The notes under the pieces were generated by a model, which was not told the origin of the DNA, made no database searches, and was given only the letters and a program-made list of their open reading frames with translations. Below, one piece after another: positions 22,615-32,705 of a DNA stretch of 64,000 nt (positions are counted from its first letter, which is position 1; each line of letters starts with the position of its first letter). The DNA is from Metamycoplasma equirhinis. GTDB lineage: Bacteria > Bacillota_I > Bacilli_A > Mycoplasmatales > Metamycoplasmataceae. Location: contig NZ_VFIX01000004.1 of assembly GCF_006385185.1 (NCBI RefSeq), positions 1 to 64,000 of the forward strand, in the 5' to 3' direction. Position numbers and translations under genes: made by a program.

Positions 22615-22917
22615 ATGAATTATATTTTCGTTAACACAAAAATGAATTTTACATTTCAAGTTGATATTGAAACAATTAAAAAATCAATTAATCAAATATT
22701 TGAAAACGATGATAATGAAATAAAAATCAACAATTTGCAAATTAATCCCAACATGCAACATTCAAATATTGAAATAAATTTGACATATCAAATAAAATCT
22801 TTGAATAATTTCGCGTTCGAAACTAAGAAAATTCTTTTCTTAATTGAGCAAAAAATCAATTCATTAATTAATACCAAACCAACAAATATTAATTTAGTTT
22901 TTAAGGGAGTTTACTAA
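22615..22917 (+). CDS. Asp23/YqhY-like small protein
   Basis: 100 residues. The second half (INLTYQI..., then FETKKILFLIEQKINSLI, then TNINLVFKGV) has the strand-helix-strand pattern of the Asp23/Gls24 family (DUF322). The efp-then-Asp23-like order also recalls Bacillus, where yqhY lies downstream of efp. YqhY-type proteins are linked to fatty-acid metabolism; acpP is nearby at 27533. The similarity is weak and the role inferred. Stop TAA abuts the next start. Confidence 0.5.
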   Translation: MNYIFVNTKMNFTFQVDIETIKKSINQIFENDDNEIKINNLQINPNMQHSNIEINLTYQIKSLNNFAFETKKILFLIEQKINSLINTKPTNINLVFKGVY

Positions 22918-24759
22918 ATGAAAAGAAAACTCATCGATCAACTCTCGGTTGATAATTTAAAAATAAATGCACTTGCATTAATTGCAAAAGCAAAAAACGG
23001 TAACCCCACAGTTACAATTTCCTCTGCTAAAATTTTTCATGCTTTATTTTTCTATCATTTAAAATTTGATTTGGAAAATCCTAATTGAATTGCGAGAGAC
23101 AGAGTTGTAATTTCTTCCAAAGAGCACTTACATCTATATTATGCAACGCTAAAAATTTTAGGAAAAATATCAGAAAAAGAATTTGAAAATTCATGTAATG
23201 AAAATATAGTAACATTCGATAAAAAAACTGGTTTTGATTTCTTACCAACATCATATGGGCAAAACATTGGATATGCAGCTGGATTAGCAATCGCGCAATC
23301 GAATATTGCTAAAAAATATCCAGAAGCTAATCATTTTACTTATGTAATTTGTACAAAAAGCGATATTGAAACCGGCGCCGCTCAAGAAGCGCTTGAATAC
23401 ATTGGCCTAAACTGTTTGGAAAATTTAATTGTACTTTATGACTCAAATTCAATAAAGGCAGCAAATTTAAACAGTTACCAAGATAATCAAAAAAAATACG
23501 AAGCATTAAACTTTAAATACTTTTTAATAAAAGATGCAAACGCAAAAGCAATTGCCAAAATAATTTCGATTGCTAAAAAAACAAAGAAACCTTGCTTTAT
23601 TGAAATTAAAACCTCAATTCAAGAGGGAATTTATAAAGAGGAATTAGCTTCTAATAAAACAAAATTTTTAAGCAAAAACACTTTAGAAGAAATTAAAGAA
23701 AAATCATATTTTCAAAAAACGAATATGTTTGATTCATATCCCGAAGTTATTGAAGCTTATAAAGAAGTTTTTGAAAAAAATCATAAAAAATTTAACCATT
23801 GAACAAACTCAGATGAATTAACCAATTTTTTAAACGATGAAATTAAAGAAAACACTAACGACCTAAAACTTAAAAATAATTGTTCATATTTAGAAGCATC
23901 ATATTCAATTATTAATAACCTTGCAAGTAAATATGAAAATATTTTTGTGGCTTCTACTGAGTTAAATTCACTTGCAAACATTCATTATTTGAACGGTATA
24001 TATGCCGCAAATAATTTAATTGCAAGAGGTTTGTTAACCGGAAAAAGAGAGCTTGCATTAACGAATATTGCTTGCGGATTGGCGGCCCATTCTAACATAA
24101 GACCATTTGTTTTTTTAGCAACTGAATATGCTCATCTCGCTATTCAAAGTATCAAACTTGCACTTGCATTAAATTTAAAAATTGCATTTATTATTTCAAA
24201 CGAGAATTTTGGAATTAATAGTAGTATAAATTTGAATGTTGATCAACTAGCAGCGCTTAGAACTATCAGTGATTTTGAAATATTGAGACCTTGTGATGAA
24301 AATGAACTTCGTGGCGCATTTGAATATTATTTAAATAATACAAATAAATCCGTTTTAATAGAAGTTAATCAAAAAATAATGCCTAAATTTGAGGAAACAT
24401 CTAAAAGCAATTTTAAAACTGGCGCCTATTATCTATGAGAAAACAAGGAAAATACGCACACTATAATTTCAAGTGGCGCTGATCTTGAAGTAATTTATGA
24501 ATTTGCTAAAAGATATAAAATATCTTTAATTTCTGCATCAAATATAAATAATTTAAGATTTTTAAAATATGATAAAAATTTCGCCATATCGTTTGAAAAT
24601 CAATCGACTTTTGGTTGAAGTAAATATGCTAGATTTAACATTGGAATAAACAAATTTAAATATAGTGCTAATAAAAATGATTTAAATTATTTAACAAATT
24701 TAAACATAGAATTAATTCATAATAAAATTTTAAGCATTATTGAAAAAGCTAAAAAATAA
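22918..24759 (+). CDS. Transketolase-like protein lacking the TPP motif
   Basis: 613 residues, full transketolase length and domain order. Recognisable parts: YGQNIGYAAGLAIAQ (normally GPLGQGI), NLIVLYDSNSI, GLAAHSNIRPFVFLATEYAHLAIQSIKLALAL, and a transketolase C-terminal domain. However, the TPP/metal signature GDG-x-x-x-EG is replaced by TKSDIETG, and the region that supplies the catalytic Glu (G-x-REHAM) reads GIYAANNLI. It is therefore probably not an active transketolase. The frame is intact with several TGA-Trp, so it is not decaying visibly. Start ATG 22918 directly follows the previous stop. Confidence 0.7.
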
Positions 24760-24783
24760 TTCAATATTAAACTGAAATTTTAA

Positions 24784-25494
24784 TTATTTAATATTTGTTA
24801 TATTTTTTAACATAGAAATTTCAGTTTCAGTTAATTGGCGAAATTCGCCAATTTTTAAATTTTCGTCGGTTAAAAATCCATATGATTTTCGATGCAATTT
24901 TTTTACATAATTTTCGACTAAAAGAAATAAATTTTTAACGTGATGATTTCTACCTTCGTAAAGCGAAATTAAATACTTTGTTTCGGAAATTTTTGTAACT
25001 TTTTGTTTTGATATTTTTCCGTTAAGTTTTACATTTTTTGAATTCAAAAATTCTAATTTATCTTGAGATAATTTTTTTTCAAGTTCAACTAGATATTGAC
25101 GTTCAATTTTTGATGATGGATGAGCTAACTTGTTTGCCAATTCGCCATCATTGGTTATTAAAATTACCCCTGTTGTATTAAAATCTAATCTCCCTACAGA
25201 AAAAAGATATTTATTTATTTTAATATGGTCATATATTGTTTTTCTTTTTTGCGGATCATCTAGCGTACAAATTGTATTTTTTGGCTTGTTTAGCAAAATA
25301 TAAAGTTTCTTATTTTCTAATTTAAGTATACTGTTGTTAACTTTAACTTTATCTGTTATTAAAATTCGTTGACCAATTGTTGCTAATTCTTCGTTAACAA
25401 AGACTTTTCCTTGCAAGATTAATTTTTCTGATTCACGACGAGAGCAAAAACCACAGTCACTCATATATTTTTGCAATTTTATCGAATTAGGCAT
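24784..25494 (-). CDS. rluB: Pseudouridine synthase, RluB/RsuA family
   Basis: 236 residues. Makes pseudouridine in rRNA, in the RluB group probably in 23S. N-terminal S4 RNA-binding domain (LQKYMSDCGFCSRRESEKLI), then the catalytic GRLDFNTTGVILITNDG with Asp104, and GRNHHVKNLF. It begins ATG 25494 and ends close to the convergent transketolase-like gene. RluB versus RsuA cannot be decided by eye. Confidence 0.88.
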   Translation of the reverse strand: MPNSIKLQKYMSDCGFCSRRESEKLILQGKVFVNEELATIGQRILITDKVKVNNSILKLENKKLYILLNKPKNTICTLDDPQKRKTIYDHIKINKYLFSVGRLDFNTTGVILITNDGELANKLAHPSSKIERQYLVELEKKLSQDKLEFLNSKNVKLNGKISKQKVTKISETKYLISLYEGRNHHVKNLFLLVENYVKKLHRKSYGFLTDENLKIGEFRQLTETEISMLKNITNIK

Positions 25495-25609
25495 ATTCTC
25501 TCCAATTAATACTTTCTAAATTGTTATTTATATTATAAATACATTTTTCAGTAGTATCAATTTTTTGATTTTTTTTAGCTTTTTAGTTTTAATTGGGTTA
25601 AGGAGAAAA

Positions 25610-25924
25610 ATGGAATTAGAAAACAAAAACAATATTACACAATTAAGTTTGCAAGCCAAGCGAGAATTTATTAGCAAGTTTTGTATTTTAGCAAAAATAA
25701 AAAATAATGTGTCGAACAATCCTAATCTATCGTTTATTGACATCTTTTTAAAAGCACTAGATAACGACGGAAAGAAAATTTTTACAGAAGAATTTATAAA
25801 CAATAACACTAATAGTAATTGATATTTAAATTATTATTCAAAGAATTTTTATTATAAAAAATTGAATTTTCTAGTTAATTTATTTATAGGGTTTATCAAT
25901 GATATTAAGTCCTTTAAATTATAG
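25610..25924 (+). CDS. Small hypothetical protein, cassette copy 2 first gene (MG284/MPN403-like)
   Basis: 104 residues, charged and helical. Diverged paralogue of 19372-19707: shares [LF]ID[LI]F, LDxD, the Trp-x-N, SK-x2-YYKKL pattern and a hydrophobic end. The YYSKNFYYKKLNFL segment looks like an HTH recognition helix. AAGGAG lies 5 bases before ATG 25610. The last 26 bases overlap the next gene, so the two are translationally coupled. One TGA-Trp. Function unknown. Confidence 0.65.
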
Positions 25925-27044
25925 TGAAATTCGGCAAAATTCACAAATAAATAACAAAGCTACACCGTTTTGATTAGAAAATTTTTATGTAAAAGCAAAT
26001 CGAAATATATATTTACCAAATTTTACAAATAAAGGACAGTTAACAAAACTAAAAATTAGGCGCTTACTTCAAAGTGATAAATTTATTATAGAATTTTCAC
26101 ATTTAAATTTTCATTATGAAATTAACGACATTAATGTTGAAGTTGCGATAAATAATAAAAAAGTGGAATTTAATAAACTAAGAGCTTTAGATGGTACATA
26201 TATTTTTAGTTTCATTAGTGAAAAAAATTCGGAAATTAATAAACTTTTATTTAATCAAATATTAAATATTGATTTTGAGGTTAAATACAAAATCGGAAAT
26301 ACTTGATACCAAGCTGAAGGTTATACATATTATTTAAATCATATAAAAAATAATAAGGTTATAAAAGTTGATACAAATGGAGCAAATATTAATCTCTTAA
26401 CTATTATGGAAATTAGTTCATTTTCAAATGAAAAAAATTTGACTATAACCGAGCATCATGAGAATCGAGAATATATAAGTTTTCACTTTAAACCTAAAAT
26501 TTTAAAACAGGGATTACATAATACAAAAATATTTGATTTCTCCATTATTAAAGCTAATAGCAAAGGGGATATAAGTCAAACTATTAATCAAAGTGATGTC
26601 TATGGTTTAAACATTATTGGAAGAATTGATATTCCGAATGTAAAGGGAAACATTTCATTGCGATACAATCCATGAGATGATAATAAATCAATTACGATAG
26701 ATTCATATTCATATTTTGATAAGAAAGTAAATTCTGTAATTGTATCGCCTAATGATTTTTCAGCAAAACAAGGTCTAATCATTCCACCTAATTTTAGTGG
26801 CAATTTAAGTGAAAATTTAGATATAACATTTGGTGAAAATTTAAAGAATTTTTCAATTATATATAATCAATTCATTCCAAAACCTTTGTTTTCAGAATTA
26901 GATGGTTTGATTAATTTAAATTTAAAGAAAATTAGCGGTTGACTCACTAAAGAAAAATGGCACACAATAAAATTAAATAATATTGAAGAAATTATTAATA
27001 AAGCAAAAACTTTAAAAGAAATTGAAAAAATTGGGGAGAAATAA
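25899..27044 (+). CDS. Hypothetical protein, cassette copy 2 second gene
   Basis: 381 residues. No recognised domain; beta-rich pattern, no signal peptide. Paralogue of the 19896-21104 product, with the best match in the last 120 residues (G-x2-IPPNFSGN, GENLKNFSI, PKPLFSELDG, LTKEKW). It begins inside the preceding small gene (GGG 6 bases before ATG 25899) and its stop overlaps the next ATG (TAATG). These overlaps define a three-gene unit. Four TGA-Trp codons. Confidence 0.65.
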
Positions 27045-27523
27045 TGTTACGAAAAAAAATTTTTTATGGAATTTTGTTTGGCGTTATTGGTGCTTCTGGA
27101 ATCGCAGCATCCGTAGCTACTTTTGTTGTTCTTAAAAATAAAAAGGGTAAAACGGAAAATAACTCAATAAAAAATAAAAACGATGTTCCTAATTTAGAAA
27201 ATGAGAGTAAATCAGATCAATTATCTAATAATGAAAGTAATAAAAAACAATTAAAAGAAATCCCATGAAAAAACATTTTCCCAGATATTAAAAGTTCTAA
27301 CTACTATAATATGTTAAATTTTAGAAATGGACAAGCATGAATTGATGAAGAAATGATAGTTAACATCATAAAAGATATTATCAACCGAGCAACAATATTA
27401 GATGGTGAAATCAAATATGCTTATAAAATTATTGACGATCAAACTGTTTTAATATCTTTCATCTGAAAAAATAGCATTGAAAAAACCGCCATAACTTATA
27501 AGATCTCAACAAATAAGTTATAA
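27044..27523 (+). CDS. Membrane-anchored hypothetical protein
   Basis: 159 residues. One N-terminal membrane helix (about 8-30) followed by a charged linker rich in K, N, E and S. A small C-terminal domain with two TGA-Trp follows. It overlaps the preceding gene by one base (TAATG). No lipobox Cys, so it is probably a signal-anchored surface or cytosolic-facing protein. Family unknown. Confidence 0.6.
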
Positions 27524-27532
27524 TTTTTAATT

Positions 27533-27757
27533 ATGAATGTTGAAGAATTAATTTTTAAAGAAATAAAAAAATTAACAAAAGCAAAATTTACTCTTGAGTC
27601 AAATATAAAAGACTTAAACATTGATAGTTTAGATTTAGTAATATTAGTAAGTGATCTCGAAGAAAAACACAATATCACTGTGACCGATGAAGAATTAGTT
27701 AAATTAAAAACCGTAAATGATATAGTAGAGTTATTTGAAAAAAAAGTTAATAAATAA
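27533..27757 (+). CDS. acpP: Acyl carrier protein
   Basis: 74 residues with the phosphopantetheine motif DSLDLV, Ser32. Mycoplasmas lack most fatty-acid synthesis, so its role may be acyl transfer in lipid or lipoprotein handling. It follows the membrane protein gene by 9 bases and has no clear ribosome site. Confidence 0.9.
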   Translation: MNVEELIFKEIKKLTKAKFTLESNIKDLNIDSLDLVILVSDLEEKHNITVTDEELVKLKTVNDIVELFEKKVNK

Positions 27758-27790
27758 TGATATTATTGTAAAATATTTATCGGTTGTTAT

Positions 27791-27865
27791 ACGGGTATAG
27801 TTCAATGGTAGAACAACGGGCTTCAACCCCGTGTGTTGTGAGTTCGAGTCTTGCTACCCGTGCCA
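27791..27865 (+). tRNA. tRNA-Trp (anticodon UCA)
   Basis: 75 nt including CCA. Acceptor ACGGGTA/TACCCGT, D stem GTTC/GAAC, anticodon stem ACGGG/CCCGT with loop CTTCAAC giving anticodon UCA, T loop TTCGAGT. It reads UGA (and UGG) as Trp, which explains the TGA codons throughout the window. Confidence 0.95.
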
Positions 27866-27884
27866 TATCATTATTATGAAATTT

Positions 27885-27907
27885 GATGCCGTTTCCGGCA
27901 TTTTTTT
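27885..27907 (+). terminator. Terminator after tRNA-Trp
   Basis: TGCCG (27887-27891), 4-base loop, CGGCA (27896-27900), then seven T. It lies 20 bases past the tRNA. Confidence 0.75.
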
Positions 27908-27909
27908 AT

Positions 27910-27935
27910 TTTAAAAACACGCTCAATAGCGTGTT
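27910..27935 (-). terminator. Terminator after tRNA-Thr
   Basis: AACACGCT (27916-27923), loop CAAT, AGCGTGTT (27928-27935); on the minus strand it ends in TTTTTA. It lies 17 bases past the tRNA-Thr 3' end. Confidence 0.8.
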
Positions 27936-27952
27936 GGGTCAATTACTTGAAA

Positions 27953-28027
27953 TGGTGCCGTCAATTGGAATTGAACCAACGACCCCTTCCTTACCATGGA
28001 AGTGCTCTGCCCCTGAGCTATGACGGC
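27953..28027 (-). tRNA. tRNA-Thr (anticodon GGU)
   Basis: 75 nt with encoded CCA. Acceptor GCCGTCA/TGACGGC, anticodon stem CTTCC/GGAAG with loop ATGGTAA giving GGU, T loop TTCAATT. On the minus strand TATAAT at 28041-28046 lies 13 bases upstream of its 5' end, a likely -10 box. Confidence 0.95.
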
Positions 28028-28089
28028 AATTGCATTTATTATTATATACAAATTTATTAAAAAAATAAAGTAATTTGTTTTTATTATTA

Positions 28090-28095
28090 TATAAT
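28090..28095 (+). promoter_or_regulatory. -10 box for truB
   Basis: Consensus TATAAT, 26 bases before the truB GTG, between the divergent tRNA-Thr and truB. No good -35 is visible, which is usual for mycoplasmas. Confidence 0.5.
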
Positions 28096-28121
28096 AAAAT
28101 ACCCAAACGAAAGGAGAAATA

Positions 28122-28985
28122 GTGTTTTATAAAATATACAAAAGACGTGGTGTTTCTTCTTTTTTAGCCATAAAAAATTTTGCCAGAGATAATCAAATTA
28201 AAAAAATAGGCCATGCAGGTACACTAGATCCGCTCGCTGAAGGTTTGCTATTAGTAGCAACTAACGATGATACAAAAGCTTTATCGTTGATTTCTAATGA
28301 AACTAAAGAATATGAAGTTACAGCAACATTGAACAAATTTTCTGAAAGTTATGATGAAGGCACAGAAATTTATGATATAGCTTGTCCTATCGTCATTACA
28401 AAAGATAAATTGCTAGAGGCTTTAAAAACGATAAAAGAACAAAAATACCAAATTCCACCAATTTTCTCAGCTAAAAAAGTGAATGGTGTTAGAAGTTATA
28501 AGTTAGCAAGATCAAACCAAAACATTTCATTGAAACCTTGCAAAATTGAAATTTTATCTTTAGAATTGACTTATTTTGACCAAAAAAACCAAACATTTGC
28601 GATCAAAACAACTGTTTCGAAAGGAACATATATAAGATCATTAATTCATGATATTGGCAAGTTGTTAAAAACTGATGCGATTGTAAATTCATTAAAACGA
28701 ACTAAAATTGGAAATTTGGAAATTAATAGCGATATATCCTATGAAAAAATTAATGATTTAGAATTGTTATTTTCTTTACCGGTTATTAGCATAAAGAATA
28801 ATGATTTAATTAGTATTTATAAAAATAAAAAATTAATAGTAAATAATGAACTATCTAAATTTAAAGAGGCCATTTTTTGCTATGAAAATGAAGTCATTGG
28901 ATGAGCAAATAATGAAAATGATAAATTTAATTTTAAAAAAATTTTTTTCAATAGAATAGAAAAAATATTAACAAAGGAAAAATAA
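28122..28985 (+). CDS. truB: tRNA pseudouridine-55 synthase
   Basis: 287 residues. Makes pseudouridine 55 in the tRNA T loop. Catalytic motif GHAGTLDPLAEGLL with Asp36, KGTYIRSLIHDIG, and a short C-terminal part after a TGA-Trp near 28902. The start is GTG 28122, with AAGGAG 7 bases upstream. It reads into the HAD gene with a one-base gap. Usual partner ribF is elsewhere (32706-33572). Confidence 0.94.
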
Positions 28986-28986
28986 T

Positions 28987-29790
28987 ATGAAAAATTATAA
29001 AATGATTGTTTTTGATATTGACGGAACTTTGCTTCCTTTTGGCGTCGATGAATTAACACCTAGAATGAAAGAAATGTTTCGAAAATTAAAAAAGAAAAAA
29101 TATATTAACGTTTTATGCTCAGGAAGAGATATTTTTACTGTTGGAAAACAAATTGACAACCCTTATGTTGACTATTTTGTCGGAGCTAACGGTACATTTA
29201 TTTTGGACTTAAAAACTGGAGAATATGTCTTTGAAAAAACTATCGAATATAAGGACTTTGTAAAATTTAGAGAATATGCCGAAAAATATAATTTGCCATT
29301 TTCTTTTGTCGGAAATAAATGAGGATATTATAATGATTTATTTAATATTGATCATTGATTTTATCGCCCATATAAAGATAAATTTATATCCGAAAAACAA
29401 TTTGAGGAAAAAAATGATAAAAATTATTTAATAACAATTAGCTCGTCTACACCACATGAATTAGCGCTTGCATTAACAGATTTTTTTAATGAAAATGATA
29501 TGGATATGTGAATTTTAGCCGAATGAACCGGCGGAATATTTATTTCAGCTAAAGGCATAACAAAAGCAACAGGTTTAAAAATTTTAGGAGATTTTTTGGG
29601 CATTTCCCTAAAAGAAATGGTTGCTTTTGGCGATTCTGAAAACGATAATGAAATGCTAAAAGAAGTTGGGCTTGGCATTGCTATGGGAAACGGAGAAGAT
29701 AAAACTAAAAACGTCGCAAATGAAATTTGCCTTCCTGTAACAGAAGATGGACCTTACTTTAAATTAAGAGATAAAGGATTTTTCAAATAA
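28987..29790 (+). CDS. HAD-family phosphatase (Cof type)
   Basis: 267 residues. HAD motif I FDIDGTLL with nucleophile Asp10, motif II near LCSGRD, and motif IV GDSENDNEML, with the large Cof-type cap between. Such enzymes hydrolyse sugar phosphates, flavin or nucleotide phosphates; the substrate here cannot be told. Several TGA-Trp in the cap. AAAGGAAA lies before ATG 28987, one base after truB. Confidence 0.88.
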
Positions 29791-29803
29791 AGCCCTAGAA
29801 TGT

Positions 29804-29840
29804 AATACGAAGTACAATAATGTGTTTCGTATTTTTAATT
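29804..29840 (+). terminator. Terminator after the HAD phosphatase
   Basis: AATACGAA (29804-29811) pairs with TTCGTATT (29826-29833), followed by TTTAATTTT. Confidence 0.65.
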
Positions 29841-29891
29841 TTAGGTTAAGAATTTGTTTATTATTAAAAGAATTAATTTCCATAAATTTAT

Positions 29892-29939
29892 TATAAAAAT
29901 GCAAACACTTTTTTTAAGTGTTGCACTTTACGCCACAAT
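29892..29939 (-). terminator. Terminator repeat copy 1, after the S41 lipoprotein gene
   Basis: The minus strand reads CAACACTT, A-rich loop, AAGTGTTTG, then CATTTTTAT. A near-identical 48-base block occurs at 32648-32695. It lies 6 bases past the lipoprotein stop. Confidence 0.65.
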
Positions 29940-29945
29940 TGGGCA

Positions 29946-32354
29946 TTAGTTTTCTAGTTTAATTAATTCAATTTCTAATTTAGCGAATAATTTTTCGAGT
30001 TCAATTAAATTTTCTTTTGTTTTTGCTGCTTTTGTTGCTAATAATTTAGTGTCAAGATTTGTCTTTTGTGATTCTAACTCTGTTTTTTTAGCGGGATCAG
30101 TTACCTTACCAATTAATTTGTCATATTCCTTTATTAATGCTTTAATTGCGCTTTCAAGTGAATTGAGTTTTGCATCTATAAAAATAGAATTTGCTCAAAT
30201 TTTTGCTTCAAGAGCATCAACATCTTTTTTTAATTCATTGAATGATTTTTGTGTGTTCAAGTTTTTAAAATCAATGTGATGTTGAGTATCTTTGTGTCCG
30301 TTTGCTTCTAAAATATTTAATTTGTTAAAAATACTCTTTAGTAATTCTGATTTCTTTTGAGCTTCAGTTGGTTCAATTGTCTTAATAATTTCGTCAATTT
30401 TAGCTTCATCATAGAAGTGTTCATAATCTAATTTGATATCAGGTTCAACTCCACCTTCAATTGGATCTTTTTGTGGACCAAATACAGCATTATTAGGTCC
30501 TGAAATTGTAATTGTTGTTCCATCTGATAAAACATTAGCCATAATGGCAGACATACCTCCGCCTGTTTTTTGACCGATGATTTTTGCTATTCCCATTTCT
30601 TTAACAATGCTTGTTAGTTGGTTGGCAGCAGAAAATGTATTAATACCAACTAAAATATTTCAGTTATATTGTGTATATGCATCAAATGCACTTCCATTTA
30701 CACCATCGGTATCAACATCATAAGCTGAGAGATCATGTCTTCTGTTTAAAATATCATATTCACGATTTAAAATAGGTTCATCAGTCATAAAACCCATAAC
30801 AGAACACATTGAAGAAACCGAGCCACCACCATTAATTGCCAAATCTAAAACAATATTTTTAATTTCCGGTCTTTTCTTTAATTCTCTCATCAATTTACGC
30901 ATTAAAAAATATGTATCATGTTTCCACGCATCTGGACTTTTCTTTTGTTCATCTGTCCCGTCTTTAAAACCAAATAATGTTACAATTGCGGTATTACCAT
31001 GATATCTTATATATTTTTCTGCTGGTAAATCTTTAATTGCACCGTATTTAGCTTCAAATTTTTTTGTTAGCTCTTCTCTTTGCGTATAAAATTTTTTGTA
31101 AAATTCTCCCCGAGCACTAAAATCTGTTGGAATTGCAACTTTTTCATCTTTTTCATAATATGAAAACGAATTCATTCTCGTGTGAAGTTCATTTAGTTTT
31201 TTGTGGAACAAATCAATATATGCTTGATTGTAAATTTTCGGATCTGTCGAAAGAATTTTTTCTTTTAAACCTTCAGCAGTTATATATTCATCAAATGATT
31301 TGATGTGTTTATAATCTTTCAACCCATAGAAATGATCCATTACAAAAGTTAGATGATTGTAATTCAATTTTCTTTGATTTGTAGTTTGAATTTTTGTCTG
31401 TAAATTACTTTTTCTTACTTCTTCATTTGCATTTGGAGATTTTGCACTTACGCCAATCCCCCCAGCAACTGTAACAATTTTTTCTCCATTAAAATACGTG
31501 TTAACAAAATTTTGGCTCATAAAAATTGTGTTAAAAATTGAAAACGGTAATAAAACTTTTCCATCTTTATATAAAATATCAAAGCCATATTTTCCTAATT
31601 TATATAAAACGCCTTTTTTATCATCGTTTTGATTAAACGATTTAGAGCTATTGTAACTACTAAATCCGCCTGGGCGGGTTTTACGTTTAGAATGATCTAG
31701 TAAAAATCAAAAAATGTTTGATGTCGTGGTGTGAATATAATCAGATTCTCAATTTACCGTAATTTGATATTCTGTTTTATATTTTTGTCCTCATTTTTTG
31801 AATTGATAAATTTTTTGATTATTTTGTTCATCAATCGTTATGTCAAGATTTTGTTTAAGATCGTCAAAGTATCCTTTAAAATCTTCAATCGCTTCATCTA
31901 TATCAACATATAAAACATCTGGTTTTTTATCAGTTGTATATGTTCTTAATTTTGAATCAGATTTAATTTCATAATCTGGATGAAGATTAATAATATCATA
32001 TTCGCGAGAAGTGATTGATACTTCTTCATCGTTTTTTGGTTCGCTTTTTGGCAATATACCTTTTTTAGCGTTTTCTAATTCTTTAGTTTTATTTTCAAGT
32101 TCTTTAATCTTATTTGCTAATTCTTGTTTTTTAGCCTCAAGTTCAGCGGAAGTATCAGTAGATTTTTTTTCCTCAGTAGCTAAAGCCTTCTTGGTTTCTT
32201 CAAGCTCTTTAGTTAAATTTTTAAGTTTAGATTCTACTTCTTTAAGTTGCTTTTGTGCAGTTGTATCGCAAGAAACTGCGATAATTGCAACGGGTGAAAT
32301 AGACATAAATGTACCCATAGAAATTAAAAATTTTTTTCGTTTTGAAATTTTCAT
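29946..32354 (-). CDS. Lipoprotein with an S41-family peptidase domain
   Basis: 802 residues. SPII signal with lipobox AVSC (Cys29), then a coiled coil at about 34-96 (repeated KELE/KKALE heptads), and a region without known motif. An S41 (C-terminal processing protease/tricorn-like) domain spans about 480-640, with VLDLAINGGGSVSS, INTFSAANQ (likely catalytic Ser575) and IGQKTGGG (likely Lys596). A second helical region ends the protein. It is probably a cell-surface serine protease; S41 lipoproteins of other mycoplasmas are proteolytic. AGAGGA precedes ATG 32354. Six or so TGA-Trp. Substrate unknown. Confidence 0.8.
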
Positions 32355-32705
32355 AAATTCCTCTTGATCACAAAATATAAACGTATAATTAACACCTATT
32401 TTTTAAAAGATAATAATATTTTTTTAGTTAATTGAAATTAATAAATGTTTTTTATACATTAAAAATTATAATAGTTTTTTAAAGCACAAATTTTTAAAAA
32501 TCCAGCATATTGATCAAAAATTATTTAAATTTTTTTACACTTTTTAGCAATTTTCAAAATCAAATTCAAAGATGAAAATTTAGAATTTACTATGAAATGT
32601 AATAGTCTATCTTGCAGTTTTTTTAATAAATTTATGTATTTATTTTTATATAAAATGCAAACACTTTTTTCAAGTGTTGCACTTCACGTTACAATGTTTT
32701 GATTT
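32355..32705. other. Intergenic region upstream of the S41 lipoprotein gene
   Basis: 351 bases without a gene, very AT-rich. It holds terminator repeat copy 2 (32648-32695) at the ribF end and, near 32370-32400, AT-rich stretches that could be the lipoprotein promoter. I see no clear -35/-10 pair, homopolymer tract or tRNA. Confidence 0.6.
32648..32695 (-). terminator. Terminator repeat copy 2, after ribF
   Basis: Same block as 29892-29939 with a handful of differences: GCAACACTT, loop, AAGTGTTTGC, then ATTTTATAT on the minus strand. It lies 11 bases past the ribF stop. Confidence 0.65.

Noticed and set aside
22918..24759. Transketolase-like gene as a pseudogene
   Set aside because: No internal stops or frameshifts under code 4 and conserved length; it is diverged, not visibly decaying.
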